DNA of 64,000 nucleotides. Origin: Guyanagaster necrorhizus. Its lineage: Eukaryota; Basidiomycota; Agaricomycetes; Agaricales; Physalacriaceae. The notes below the pieces were generated by a model that was not told where the DNA came from, did not search any database, and was given only the letters and a program-made list of their open reading frames with translations. The position numbers were made by a program, and so were the translations under genes. Below, one piece after another: positions 33,965 through 45,699 of the stretch. The first letter of the stretch is position 1. Each line of letters starts with the position of its first letter. The stretch lies in the NCBI RefSeq assembly GCF_019112545.1, contig NW_025064913.1, positions 10,655 to 74,654 of the forward strand, in the 5' to 3' direction.

Positions 33965-34279
33965 TATATGCAATAAGTCCTACCCATCTATCTACATACC
34001 TTCTGTATATTACTGTGAACACATAATGGTCACGTTTATATGTATTAGCATAATACTGTCCTTATTTTTGACCAGTGTGTGATAGATGATGTCCATCTTT
34101 TCCAGAAACTTGCAGACACTACGCATGAAAACATTCGAAGAAATGTCACTCTGGAACGACTCACAGTCAAAGACAGAATAAAGGGTCGAAAATGATGCAT
34201 ATAATAACTAAGGGTGACCAGGACTGTGAATATATGGTAATCTAGTCCGTCTTCAGAATCATTCACAGAAAGCGAAGGT

Positions 34280-35100
34280 ATCATGAAGCTATACATCGTA
34301 GGCTTGGGTGGGGGATACAGTTCCTTTTGCGGGCTGTTTCATCGGTGGATTACAAAGCGGTCCTGGAAATGTATCGTTCACGTTAACTATTATTATCAGG
34401 TTGCATTGTCGCACCCAGAATATAAGGAAATCTTTAGGGAAGAACTGCCAGATGCCGAGCGCTTGAATGAAAATATCCACGTGTAACGACTTGCATAAGA
34501 CGCGCGTCGACGCGTCGGCGGAGTTTGAACTTACTCTGTTGTCGCCTGTACTGCCATGCTCCGCTTCTAACAGTAAATTGATTGCTACAAGTCCGATTCC
34601 GTGTACACTGAATCATCCCTCTTAGTCGAGTATTTACACGAACTCTTTTAGACAGAGAGTTAAATTTTGCTTCCAGACCTACAAACATGTGGCCCTCGTT
34701 CAACTTCATTTATTACTAAGAACTTGCTCCTCATCACATTCATCATTTTTCTGAATAAACTCTAAGCCAAATATGTTTGGATATCTAGTAAGCCCATTTG
34801 CTCACCCAGAACCAAGGCCGATAAATCGGGACAGTCGCTTGCTTTGGAGCTCGTACATGATCATTTCTCTATCTCTCATCTATATTAATTAATCGCATGT
34901 ATTACAGATGATGCCATCTGTTTTGCTGATGCCATGAGACGTGACTGACCTACACATCCTTTGTATTTTTGCAATTTTGGTCCCGCTCATGCTTCTTTGA
35001 AGGGCCGGTACCTTTACTCGACACATGGAGGCCGAAGCTCGCGATGGTGCCATCTACAAGTGCTGGGCTCGAAGATTATCAGGATAGTAGAGTAAGACCC
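34280..35100. pseudogene. decayed gene, tandem copy 1
   Basis: A coding-like relic that recurs at 35330-36040. Matching landmarks include AATATCCAC (34469), GGAGTTTGAACT (34519), GTGGCCCTCGTTCAA (34688) and GCCAAATATGTTTGGATATC (34768). Readable bits include SHPEYKEIFREELPDAERL. The family is not recognised. Confidence 0.45.
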
Positions 35101-35329
35101 TGACTTCTTTGGTCGTATGTCTTTAACAGCGAGCTGTTTCATGGGCGCATTTAGAACTCGATAACAACATAATTCCTTGGCACGGGCAGAAGTAGATGGT
35201 CGCTTGCTTTGGTATCCATCGGTGCCTCTTCTTTCGTTTCTTGGCATTACATGTACTATCCTTGTACCAGGAGTCTGCTTCACCTCTTTCTGTTAGGCTG
35301 CGTCGTGGGAACCATAATATAAAGGAATC

Positions 35330-36040
35330 TGTATGGAATAGCTGATGAGCGTATCAAGGAGAATATCCACATAGATGGACTTTCCATAAGAGACGCGTTT
35401 CGCGACGCGTCAGTGACGGAGTTTGAACTTTCACCTATACCACCCTCATGCACACTGGCGTGTTCAGCCTATAACAATAAACTGGGAGCCATCTTTGACC
35501 ATGTACTATTTCACTTACATCGAATCATCCTTCAAGCACTGCAATATCGACAGGCCCCATTTGGACTCGAAGGTAAGAACCTGCCTCGAACTGCTACGGA
35601 AATGCCCAACGACCTGTGACCTTCGTTCAATCTCATTGATTACCTAAAAAAAAGGCCATCGATTGCAGTCATGCATGCAGCAGCAGCAGCGCCACGTTTT
35701 TCTCTACCGATTATTTGCCAAATATAATTGGATATCTAAGCCCAGTATCCCTCTCTTACGTTCCAACGACGCGTCCTTGAGTGCCCGCAAGCATCTTCTT
35801 AATTTCCTCTTTCGATGCTGTATCCCCGAAACAGCAGAACACGTTGCCATCCTTCACATCGCGATAGCCCATTCAGCCTGATGAAGGACGGTTGAAATTG
35901 TGGTCTACTCTCGCTCTATTCTGCGTCTCTCTCATGCTCGAAGGAAAATAAATTAACTTACAATCCCATGTGTGGAGTGCTTTCCAGATCCGGACATGGA
36001 GCCTAAGCTTGATATCCTCATGAGCAAAGACAAAACACAG
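35330..36040. pseudogene. decayed gene, tandem copy 2
   Basis: Counterpart of the preceding relic, with AATATCCAC (35364), GGAGTTTGAACT (35418), GTGACCTTCGTTCAA and GCCAAATATAATTGGATATC (35717). One frame (35663-35881) reads FAKYNWISKPSIPLLRSND and then stops. The offset between copies grows from about 895 to 949 bp, so each has gathered indels. Confidence 0.45.
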
Positions 36041-37376
36041 CGCCAGGCATGTTTCTGCCTAACCTTCTCACATATGCGGCTGTAGCTTCTCGGAGTGCAA
36101 CATTATCTCGAATCTACTATTACCTCACCAATGGCGACTATAGAAAGATACTGCGTCGCATATTGAGTACCGCAGAGGGAATTACAAGTATGGCCACCAT
36201 TTCAGAGGATAAATATCAGCAAGGCGTATGTAGGGAGGCCCCAGAGAAATCATAACGTCTACTGCAACCGCGATCCTGGTCTGTGGTAGCTACTGATACC
36301 TGACTGTCTGCATTAGCAAGCGTTCATCTCGTCTGCTCTTATACAATCCCCCATATTTCTTGGACTGATCACTTCCTGACGAAATGTTTTTGGGGTTCTA
36401 GGTTGAATAAGAATGATTCCGATGCTCCCTAACGCCAAGCTCCGAAGTGATAGCACAAATTTGATGCATCTGTGGCTGATTAAAGCGAAATCAGATGGCT
36501 CTTTCCTTTCGTCGTGAGCTACAGCCTTGTCCATATCTGGTGTTATTCAAACATTCCGTCGTTGAAGTCTGGTGGTTGTGGTCACTTGGCTCAACCCGTT
36601 GACTGCTTTATGGAGTCCCGTAGGTTATTTTTGTGTCTCTACGTCTCGAGATCGAATCATGGTCATGCAATGATTTAAAATCTTCAACTCCGGGTTCAGC
36701 GTTCGGGCCTTTTAGCTGGTCAATGAAGACTGTTATAGCAGAAAAATCTATAAAATGGGATTGAGGATGCGTGGCCTCGGTTCTTCGATTAAAACGCGGT
36801 GGCTTAAGAATGGGCCCTTCGCTCCAGTAAGAGTCGTTCGGGACGCTTGACGACGATAACTGTGACCCATATAGAGTCAGTGCGATGCAAAAGGCAAGGA
36901 CTGGCCGTTATACCATAACTCAAGGAAAGAAATTTATAGCAGCGCTAAAAATCACGCAAAAATCACGCACACCAGCAATATCATAGTCACCAATTTTGGC
37001 CTGATTCTAAATCTCTTCATCAGAGGCTCTTCAGTAGCCAGCCCACCATGGCCTCTACAAGTGTCATCAATGATGGTCATAACTGAATGAGAGATCATCA
37101 CCTTTGCGCTATTTCAAAGGTCGCTAGAAGGCTTACAGTCATGTTCAATACTAAAGATCCCCTTTCAACTCGATTGCCATTAAATATCCGTGTCTATTCA
37201 TCAAAGCGATGAAAGCGCGCCTATTCAGGTCTTTTGTCTCATTCCCAAATGCCGGGGAACCCAACGTAGCCTGATGAAGAATTATCACAGCCTCGCAGTA
37301 ATCATGCTTACCAGCAGAGGCTGACGCACCGAACGTGACATAGCGGGCAATATCTCCCGCTATATATCCACCTTCA
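36041..37376. other. no confident gene
   Basis: Short frames only. A stretch near 36720-36850 (RMRGLGSSIKTRWLKNGPF) looks coding but has no partner. A TATATAT run precedes the ORF at 37377. Confidence 0.35.
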
Positions 37377-37754
37377 ATGCCCGGACAGTACGCTTCAAAT
37401 CAACATTCTTGCACTCCTTCTGGACCAGAGGTCCATTATCGCCTTGGCTGTACTGTGTTTACACTTGTCGCGTTTATCGTGGGCAGCCTGTCGACATTGC
37501 TTAAGATGCGGTCTGAAAGGATGGCAGAAATTGCAAATAACCAGAAAAGCGATGGTGCGGCATCGGGAACGTCTGACTACTGGACTTTGACTCCGACCAT
37601 GCAGAGAAAATCAAAATCATTTCGTTTTAGTCCGGACATCGGACCAGAAATCCGGACAGTCTATGATGAAAAGGGTCCACTGAAGAGTTTCTTCCGGTGG
37701 TCGATCATTGTTCAGCGAGTCGGAACCCGGGGAGAAAAACAGCGTTACAAGTGA
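37377..37754 (+). CDS. hypothetical protein with one possible membrane segment
   Basis: A 125-residue frame from ATG 37377, 12 bp after a CTATATATCC box. It has a hydrophobic segment (GCTVFTLVAFIVGSLSTLL, about residues 24-42) and then a basic, Ser-rich tail. A GTGAGT donor-like site sits at the stop, so it could splice onward, but no convincing next exon was found. I do not recognise it. Confidence 0.35.
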   Translation: MPGQYASNQHSCTPSGPEVHYRLGCTVFTLVAFIVGSLSTLLKMRSERMAEIANNQKSDGAASGTSDYWTLTPTMQRKSKSFRFSPDIGPEIRTVYDEKGPLKSFFRWSIIVQRVGTRGEKQRYK

Positions 37755-38357
37755 GTCGGGTAATAGGTACTGCGCCGCGGGTGGGAGGATCAAACGCGCC
37801 GCATCAAGTCGAGCCACATGCGCGGCTCCTGTCACTAGCCGATAAGATCGCTGTGCGCCGAGCGGCTACATGGTTGGTATTTGCATGGACTTTTCTTTCC
37901 AGGTATGTCTCCTGTAACCACAAATGCGAAAAGTCAGGGAGCGTCCTGACATTGGAGGAACGGAAAGATGGCCTCAGCAGTATCTCCTCTGGATTCATGA
38001 TATCCGAACAGAGTCATTAGCTGGAGAAGTTCGTTGCAATACCACCTTTGCTATAGATGGAACCAGGATTCTTGCAGATACAAGGTTAAATGACTCGACA
38101 TCAACGCAGATGATGGTTGTACCGTTTATCCGTGACATATCTTCAACTTTTCCCCCGGCTAATCGGGTTAGGACACGAGTCGTGCTCATTCGTCGACCTT
38201 CTCTGGTGTTGCAGGATGGCGTCTTCCAAAGGAAATTAGCGTGCTGACTATTCTCGGCGTCCTGTGCGCAAAAGTCAAACAATCCACTGCATAACTTGAT
38301 CACCCGTCAATATTTATGGTCCGGATAAATTTGACGTGAGCTATCCGAAGTCGTCAC

Positions 38358-38365
38358 TATATATA
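38358..38365 (+). promoter_or_regulatory. TATA box of the SNG1-like gene
   Basis: TATATATA lies 67 bp upstream of ATG 38432. The intervening DNA is pyrimidine-rich (TTTTTCTTTTCCCTTC), a common leader layout in fungi. Confidence 0.6.
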
Positions 38366-38431
38366 CGCCCATGATCTAGATTGTGATTTCCTTGCCCTGA
38401 TTATTTTTCTTTTCCCTTCATCTACTACACC

Positions 38432-40152
38432 ATGTCCGACCGCATGTCCATCGAAACCACCACAGTGGACCGCGACGTCCCCGTCATCGACCGCCCTTTT
38501 TCATCCCGATTTCTCGACAAGACGCCCTCACTACAAGCTTCCCGATCCATGTACTTCAAAATACTTTTCGGCGGCTGCTTTGCGATGGTCATTGTCATGT
38601 TCTCCGTATTCTCGATATATTGGGGCGCTCTGTGGAAGATACCGGATCATAATTTGCGAGGATGGGTCGTTGATTTTGATGGGTCCGCAGTGGGGACCGC
38701 GGTAGTGCAGGGCCTCACAGCGAGTTCGTCGTCGAGTAAAGTGACATTCACGCAGGTCTCTGCGAGTGAGTTTCCTGGTGGATGGGAGGAGGTGGCGAAT
38801 AGGGTGGTAGAGCAGAAGGCTTGGGTAGCTGTTGTTGGTGCACCACTTGCCCACTCTTTCCCTTCACCGAATACTGATAAGAATTTCATAGTCCAGTCAA
38901 ACGCGACCGGCGCGTTAAACGCAGCTGTGTCATCTGTGAACTCTTCTTATGACGGCACGGAGGCGATAACATTCTATGGTGTAGAGGCGAGGAACGAGAA
39001 TGCGTAGTAAGTTTTTAACTTCCTTTTAACTCTGCTGGCTTTGACGTGACTCCACCAGCCGTTCACTGATACGGCCGTCTGTCCAAGCCCTTCTCATAGC
39101 TATATGCCAGGAATATGCTCAACAATTCGTGTCACAAATAGCCTCGTCTTCGTCACTATCTTCTATAGCCAGTTCGGCGCCACAGATTTTAACAGAGCCC
39201 ATAAGCTATACAACGGACAACCTCGTTCCATTCGATATCCCAGTGTAGGCGTCCCTAATCCTTTCCGTATGATGTCAAATGTGCTGATTTTTTTCTTCTA
39301 GTGCTAGCGCCATCACATTCGTGGGTCTAATCTACCTATTGATTCTATCATTCTTCATCGTGGTGCGTAACTTTCGTCTTTTAATCAATCCGTAATGCAG
39401 GAATTAAATCTTCCACGATGTAGATGATTGGAGCCTCTGCGCGAGAAATATCTGGCCTCGAAAGAAAATTAACCACTGTTTCCCTCATTCGGGTTCGACT
39501 TATCTCGGTGTTCATTGCGTACTTTATGATCTCTTTATTCTACTCTCTTCTGAGCCGAGCCTTCCAAGTCAACTTCTCGCGCAAGTACGCATCCTTCTCC
39601 TTCATACTCCTCGCCCTCCTAACCGGTAATGTTTCAGATTCGGTGATGCAGGCTTTGTCATTTTCTGGATGGTCAATTTCGTCGGTATGCTCTCGGTGGG
39701 ACTCGCTCTCGAAGCGATGATAACGCTCCTTACGGTTCGATTCGTGCCGTTCTTCATGATTCTGTGGATTATTTGTGAGTATACATACATCCTCTTTCTT
39801 CCACCTTTCTTTGACGACTGCTTTGAAGCTAATGTATCTGTATCCTTCATGCCACTCGATGTGCTCCCAAATATCTATCGATATGGATACGCAATGCCTT
39901 TCTACAATGTCTCTGGTGCTGTACGGACCATCTTATTTGGGACGAAGAACGAACGTAAGTTTCAGGGTCCCAGATATACTTTCCGTTTTCGCTGACATTT
40001 CGAGGCTAGTGGGACTACACTTTGGTGTCCTTATCGCGTGGACAGTAGTTTCGCTAATCACGCTTCCGACATTCCAGTGGTTTATGCGAAGGAAGAATGT
40101 GCCGGAGACAACTGGGTTGATCGAGGAAGGGGAGAAGGGGGCAGGACATTAG
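38432..40152 (+). CDS. SNG1-like multi-pass membrane protein (DUF3533)
   Basis: Seven exons join in frame: 38432-39006, 39059-39244, 39302-39362, 39424-39584, 39638-39774, 39829-39954 and 40010-40152. Introns are 52-61 bp. The product is 462 residues. A short polar N-terminus leads to a first membrane segment (residues about 40-65, contains CFAMVIVMFSVFSIYWGALW). An extracytoplasmic domain follows, ending in the family signature YTTDNLVPFDIP. About five more membrane segments come next (ITFVGLIYLLILSFFIV and so on). Yeast SNG1, the best-known member, affects resistance to nitrosoguanidine and plasma-membrane lipid asymmetry. Substrate and role here are not known. No lesion was seen. Confidence 0.85.
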
Positions 40153-40425
40153 AGGCTCGGGGACATTTCGTTTGCATTGCATTGTTACAATCTTAGAAAC
40201 CTTACTATATCATGAGACAGACATATCAATTATAATTACTTTTCACATCGACTTGTTGCCTGCTCCCGAGACCTCCAAACCCAGGCTTTAGGGTGGTCTA
40301 GAGCGGGCGGGAACACAGTGCTGGCATCTGTACCTGGGGGAATGGTGTCGTTCATGGAAGCATGCATTTCACAATGCTCGATAGACAAATAGAAACGTTC
40401 TAGTAAAGGGAAATTTTTCCGCTCT

Positions 40426-40743
40426 CTAACCGACTGTATGTATGGGTATATGATACCTCTTTATTTGCGTCCATGGAAGGTTACAGCGCTGTAATATGCT
40501 GATATCGTCCCCAATCGTGCAGAGGGATAGTGTGTCACGGAATGCGAAGGAGCCTATAGTCGTTGGCGAAGATGAAACTGTAATCATGTATAACGCATTG
40601 AGAATGCGAAGAGAACCTTCGATCTGGGCGATTTCAGACATGCAGTTCTCAGACAGAAAGAGCGTCTTCCATCGCCGGCATGACAAGATGAGAACGTCGA
40701 TGATGGGAGGAAAGACATTGTAATATCCAAACAACCGATTCAA
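40426..40743 (-). pseudogene. possible F-box/LRR C-terminal fragment
   Basis: The minus-strand frame contains PPIIDVLILSCRRWKTLFLS and RDTLSLCTIGDDISILQRCNLPWTQIKRY. This resembles the LRR region of agaricomycete F-box proteins, where the last repeat ends in a LPW..L motif. No N-terminal F-box can be joined to it. It could be a 3' exon of a gene whose upstream part (40.8-42 kb) is decayed. Confidence 0.4.
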
Positions 40744-43676
40744 TCAACATGTGCTGTCGCCACTGACATCTTCGTGAGAAGTGTTGAGTCGCGAGCAAGT
40801 CTATTGGATTAGACGTGCGAGCTGAGAACTTACCGCTGATGTCGAATACATCAGATCCGAGGTTGACCATACGGCGCTGGTTCGAATTGCATCATATACA
40901 GTCAGGCTTAGCAACGATGCGAAGGGAAGCTAGATATATGCAAAAGGGAGTTTTATCACAGAAAATCTTGGCTTCGCACAGGGCGTCTGAATGAAATGAC
41001 TATGAGAACGAACTCAAAATAAAGGACGAAAAGCTCACATTCTGTTGTCTGAATGTCGCCTACTAGCAGTATCTCGTGCTGTGAGCATATTGTAATCTAC
41101 AGCAGGAGTCAACAAAGGGGCGACGAATGGAGAGAAGAGAAGAAACGATTGACGAGAGACAGAATACATTGTTGACGTTGACTTCCAGGCCGTGGGCATC
41201 GAAGATTATAAAAAGGAAGGCCTTCAATATGGCATGCGGCTGAAAACACATCAGAGCCACAATGTCGGAGACACAAGAATACCTACTGTCTCTTGGAATC
41301 ATCCAACATGTCCGAATGACCGTGGTTAAGATTTCTCTTGAACCAGATTTCATTACCGAGGTCGAGAACGCTTTCTCCATATGGGCAGTCTTAATCACTA
41401 GGAGCTCCATGACAATGGGCATTGAACTCGTTCTTGTTGAAGATCGTGAATCTACCCTACTGTTTGTAATCATGGACGAGGCGTATACGTTCAGTTTGAA
41501 GGAAGACGACGCAACAATAACTGCGGATGGTCTCGCTGGAGAAAACATTTTCTGACTTGTGGCGCGATCCCGCAGATTTCTGTGGGATAAAAATTGGCGT
41601 TCCATGAAATCTGAGCTCGTGATGGGTTAGCATGACATCCTGAAAAAAGACAGAAAAACGTATCTGCTCGATCGCCACACCTTATGTTCTGACACTCCGG
41701 GCTGCCACCGCTGCTTGCAATTCTTCTCCGAAGGAGTCGCTACTGCCTTAACAAGAGAACAAGTGTCTATATCCCAGTCGATGACTCGATATTTTGTATT
41801 CGAGCTCGATAGGAACTGCAATCCTTCATATAAGGAGTTATAAATCTCCTTTGCATCATAATAAGGCTCTCTAACCTCCGGTACGAGAGTCTACTATCTA
41901 CATGGTCGTCATAAATGAGGAAGCGTGACTGTCACCAGCGCCACCGGGGCGTAGCAGTTCCGGTCCTGTATTCCCGAAACAACTGGTCTCTTTGCAGTAC
42001 TGGTCCATCTCACAGTTTGGTGCAACTCAGACCTGAATGACGGGATGAATCACATGCCGAATATACATTTACAGTACGTTTTCATGATCCCATGGACGGT
42101 ATGCGTTACTAAAGTTGATCAGATCCTCCATCACTTCTACAAGGCGTCGCATCCCAGCCCAGTGCGTTTATACAAGGACGACCCATTCTATTGACGAGCA
42201 ATTGGAGGAAACTGGAACTGGGCGCTTATCGGAGTTTATCCTTGCATCTGCCATGGAAACGATCGCAAGGTAATGAGAAAAGCGGAAGTGGCTCCAAGGC
42301 ACAGAACCACAACTTACAAGTCATCAAGTTCCTTAAAAAATAAACGCGTGTTCGATATTCACGATCCAGTAGCACGTGGCCAGATATTTATTCTCCCACA
42401 ATATTATCATATTCTCAGATGACGTACCGGCTGATCTGTGGAGTTTCGTATGCAGTCAAGATATCGACGTTTTGAAGGTGATAGACAGGGCACGAGTCTG
42501 ATGTATTTCATTCCAGCATCGGGGAAACGCTGGTGTTCATGAACCGGAATCTTTGCCTCCTTCATTTTCCCTAAACCGTCTTGGTTCTGCAGCCTTAGCT
42601 ACGAACATTTTCATCGACTTCGCCATGGATCAGAACCGCGGTAAACGTATGATGGAGATGGTGACTACATGTGCCTGTGATAATTGAGCCTTCGGTGCTC
42701 ATACCGCACAAAAAACCAAGGTGATACGCGTGAATGTTTGAAACCAATGTCTTGTGAAGCTGTCAGTTGAACATCGGGGCAATGTCAGAAGACGTCTACC
42801 CTTAAAATCGTGTCAAGCATGGGTGCCTTACTGGTAACTGCACCATGATAACCTAGGCAGGCAAGGATAAGTTTCTATCATCATGCGATAATCCGATAGA
42901 TGCTGATGGCTAACTTTACCACAAATGTATTTTTTTCATCTTCACTTCGGTTCTTTCAGACAGTATGCGATCTGCCTATTCTACCGGTTCGCCCGTTTAA
43001 CGAACAGCAATCAAGTCTTCAGGGCACATTTTTCCACACGGAAATCGGTCGCTGTGTGCAGTGAGCATTCCTTTTCAAGATCCTACAGTTTATGAACCAT
43101 AGCATAGCGCTGTGAACACCATTAAGGATGGGGAGAACGTGAAGGAGCGGCCAGTGTGTCTTATCTCCAAGGAGATTCGGCAGAGGTTTGGGGGGGGGGG
43201 GGTTCGATCTGGCAATGATTCCTATCGGGTAGATGGAGCGAGTTTGTAAATGGATGTTTGTTGATGGATTTATTTTTCTGGTAGGGCGTACCAGATGAGG
43301 TGGTTCATGTCGACTGTACATTGTGCGCCGCAGGATAGCGTGCGTATTTCAAGGATTTGAAGGTGAAGAAGGCGGTAGCTATGAATTGGGGGTGAGGGGT
43401 GTTTTATGTCGTCTTTCTCTTTAAGATTCTGATTCTTTGTAGGAAGTAGATGTTGACATCCGAGGAGGTTATGGAGCCGCCCAGGAAGTTGGTTGAAGAG
43501 TGCAAGAAGACTAGGATTCTTGTCAGCGATGTTGGGGAGACGAAATACATTTGATTGTGTATGGTGCTCTGTTTGGTATTAGGCACCGAAGGAAAATGAA
43601 ATGCGGCAGACGTAGAGTCGTACATAGGAGTGGCTCCTGCAAAAGAAAAGTATGTAGCCAATAATACCAAGATTCG
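40744..43676. other. no confident gene; scattered minus-strand relics
   Basis: Minus-strand stretches at about 41820-41650 (KYRVIDWDIDTCSLVKAVA) and 41600-41100 look partly coding, but they change frame and contain stops. The rest has only short frames. A run of 13 G (43190-43202) is the most extreme homopolymer in the window. Confidence 0.35.
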
Positions 43677-43739
43677 TACCTAGGGGATTGAACCTCAGGC
43701 GCGTGGTGGTGGTAGCACTCGCCGTTGAACCACATCGGT
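43677..43739 (-). other. tRNA-like relic 1
   Basis: The minus strand reads TGGTTCAACGGCGAGTG (A-box-like), then TGAGGTTCAATCCCC (B-box-like). The region between is long enough for a reduced anticodon arm. The ends do not pair well. Confidence 0.5.
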
Positions 43740-43952
43740 TCCCGTGAGGGGAGGGAGGTAGTGGTTATATTTCTTTTGAAGTTAGTATTAGTCATGTGAA
43801 CGAGTTAGTGGAAAAAGAAAGGGAGAAGGGGAGAGGACTCTTCAATCTGCATCTTATGAAGTAGATTCGTGACAACCGATTTGGAAAGATGGGTTCGAAG
43901 AAAGCCGTCCATCTCTGAGGAACGGCGAACGCAAAGAGAAAGAATTACATAA

Positions 43953-44015
43953 ATGGGCAGAATTGAACCCCAGGGGTTCCATCATAATACTCTTTGTCTG
44001 TAGGCTAGAGATAGG
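43953..44015 (-). other. tRNA-like relic 2 (weak)
   Basis: A B-box-like GGGGTTCAATTCTG is preceded by a poor A-box (TAGCCTACAGACAAAG). It is kept because of its position and orientation in the array. Confidence 0.3.
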
Positions 44016-44073
44016 TCCCTTCGAGAGGCAAGTGTCACGCGGGGTTTTAAAAAGCACTAATGCTGATGGCTTC

Positions 44074-44129
44074 GAATATAGGGAATTGAACCCACCCGCC
44101 AAATGACCACTGGCGATTATACTATATCC
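44074..44129 (-). other. tRNA-like relic 3
   Basis: 56 nt. It begins GGATATAG and ends CTATATTC, giving eight pairs (one G-U) as an acceptor-like stem. The A-box-like stretch is TAGTATAATCGCCAGTGG and the B-box GGTTCAATTCC. Confidence 0.6.
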
Positions 44130-44335
44130 GACATAAAAGAGAGGGTGATTCTGTGCCTGATCTCAGAATAATCGGTAATTGTTCTTCGGGATTATGATAT
44201 TGGCGAGCTTTGGCCTTCAGCCCTTCCTGGCCTCAAGTTCGAGCACGAAGCTCATAATTAAAAACTGGAGAGAAAGAACAACACGAGTGGAGAAACACAC
44301 CCTTGGGCCTGTGAAAAGCATCAGTCCCCCCCATC

Positions 44336-44382
44336 TTATTGACAGAGAATCGAACAGAGAGGTGAACAACGCTAGCCAATAA
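44336..44382 (-). other. tRNA-like relic 4
   Basis: 47 nt with perfect six-base ends TTATTG/CAATAA. It has TGGCTAGCGTTGTTC then TGTTCGATTCTC, and no room for an anticodon arm. Confidence 0.55.
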
Positions 44383-44508
44383 TGAGGACGGAGCTGAATG
44401 GAATGACACGGCGCTGCGCCGATTCTTTCTCCCAGACGACGGTGTGTGGGTGGAGCGACAAGTGGAGTTCCGTGAAAAAATGCATCAAAGACAATTTCAG
44501 ACCATTAT

Positions 44509-44567
44509 GAACACTTGAGGAATAGAACCGTGACACCTATGATGAACGCGATGGTTATGCCATATTC
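44509..44567 (-). other. tRNA-like relic 5
   Basis: 59 nt; GAATATGGCATAACCATCGCG resembles an A-box region, and the B-box is GGTTCTATTCC. The ends GAATAT/GTGTTC pair partly with G-U. Confidence 0.5.
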
Positions 44568-44684
44568 GAATGAAATGATGAGGGCTAACAATAAACTTTG
44601 GCATTAACGTTCTTTGGGGGAGCTGGGTTCTCAGCAAGACTGATACTAATGGCAGAAGAGGCTTACATATTTACTCACGGACAA

Positions 44685-44734
44685 GGCTAAGAGCCGAAAC
44701 CACAAGATTCTATAACACTAGACCGGTGATATCC
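44685..44734 (-). other. tRNA-like relic 6
   Basis: 50 nt; the minus strand has GGATATCACCGGTCTAGTG, then TGGTTTCGGCTC. The end pairing is imperfect. Confidence 0.4.
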
Positions 44735-44847
44735 ATCTTCTGGTAGATATAAGTCCATGATTGTATGCTATCCTTAGTGACCGTCTAGTCTCGCGATGAA
44801 CATGAGCCGCTGTAAAAAGAAAAGGAGAACATCAGCATTGAACCATC

Positions 44848-44897
44848 CAGATGTGAGGGATCGAACCTCAAAGCCCCACTGACGGTTAGGCTATATC
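44848..44897 (-). other. tRNA-like relic 7
   Basis: 50 nt; GGATATAGCCTAACCGTCAG, then GAGGTTCGATCCCTC, a near-perfect B-box inside a short stem (GAGG/CCTC). Confidence 0.55.
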
Positions 44898-45000
44898 CAG
44901 TTGCCTTTAGACTGAACGAATTGGGGTGACGGGGGGCCAGCCTTTATGAATAATCGGCCAGAAATACCGAAAAAAAGGTTCTTTTTCTGAAATATGTATT

Positions 45001-45059
45001 CGTATCCTTTGAATTGAACCAAGATAGGGTTATTTAGGTTCGCCGTTGCGCCATATTCG
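45001..45059 (-). other. tRNA-like relic 8
   Basis: 59 nt; CGAATATGGCGCAACGGCGA, then TTGGTTCAATTC. The outermost CG ends pair, inner pairing is poor. Confidence 0.45.
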
Positions 45060-45188
45060 AACAAGAAGGAGGAATATGAATATGTATTATATAATAGTCG
45101 AACTTTAATGATACCCTATAATAATCATGTCCGGCGAATACAATATCTGTCCATGAATGAGGAGTGCTCGTAATAAGAACATTTATTA

Positions 45189-45236
45189 GAATCAGGGAAT
45201 TGATCTTCTATTTGGAGCCTGCTAGCCATTACAGTG
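45189..45236 (-). other. tRNA-like relic 9 (weak)
   Basis: A partial A-box (AATGGCTAGCAGG) and a B-box-like GATCAATTCCC are present. It is the most decayed member besides relic 2. Confidence 0.3.
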
Positions 45237-45419
45237 ACAGTCACAAGAGAAAATATATGACGTACTCATAATCTCAGCAAAAAAGACACTCAATTAACTG
45301 GCTAATCTTAGTGAAACTCGAAATAATAGCAGGGGAAGAAAAACAGGAAACCCTGAGGCACACCTCGCGCAGGTGAAATGAAAAAAGACAGGAACGACAC
45401 AGTGCTATCGGATAATTTG

Positions 45420-45466
45420 GGTACAGGGAATCGAACCCAGTGGCGAACAACACTAGCAGTTGTACC
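45420..45466 (-). other. tRNA-like relic 10
   Basis: 47 nt with perfect six-base ends GGTACA/TGTACC. The A-box-like stretch is TACAACTGCTAGTG and the B-box GGGTTCGATTCCC, with a GGG/CCC stem. It is the best-preserved short form, with the anticodon arm absent. Confidence 0.6.
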
Positions 45467-45645
45467 AGTAACCCTCGAGATAGATAGGAAAGTTGCCGAC
45501 GAAGACCGGAGGAACGAGTATGAATGGAGTAGCACGACGCATGCCGATTCTTTCTCCCAGCCAGGAGTGTGGGTAGAGTGAAAAGGGAACCTTCAGAGGG
45601 GGCCCGTGAGAAATAGACCGCAACTTGCTAACGATTAACTATTCG

Positions 45646-45699
45646 GGTATGGGGAATTGAACGACGAAGTCCAAGGCGAACGTGATAGTTGAGCCATAT
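45646..45699 (-). other. tRNA-like relic 11
   Basis: About 54 nt; GATATGGCTCAACTATCACG, then CGTTCAATTCCCC. The ends GATATGG/CCATACC pair in six of seven positions. Confidence 0.5.

Larger units (their letters stand above)
43677..45699 (-). repeat. array of eleven tRNA-like relics
   Basis: Eleven segments of 47-65 bp, all on the minus strand and on average about 200 bp apart. Each shows a B-box-like GGTTCRATTCC core preceded 25-40 bp earlier by an A-box-like TGGYNYAACNGYNAGTG core. Several have complementary ends like an acceptor stem. Most are shorter than a tRNA because the anticodon arm is missing or collapsed. The A-box wording (TATAG-TAACGG) is closest to a tRNA-Glu-type gene; that assignment is inference. 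Confidence 0.6.

Noticed and set aside
41063..41605. 180-residue minus-strand frame considered as a gene
   Set aside because: Low-complexity Ser/Arg composition and overlapping coding-like fragments in other frames; no domain or splice support.
43190..43202. run of 13 G next to GGTTCGATC, like a plus-strand tRNA T-arm
   Set aside because: No A-box or stem partner on the plus strand; taken as a homopolymer only.
44074..45466. tRNA-like relics considered as functional tRNA genes
   Set aside because: No seven-base anticodon loop with flanking stem can be drawn; lengths of 47-59 nt are too short for nuclear tRNAs.
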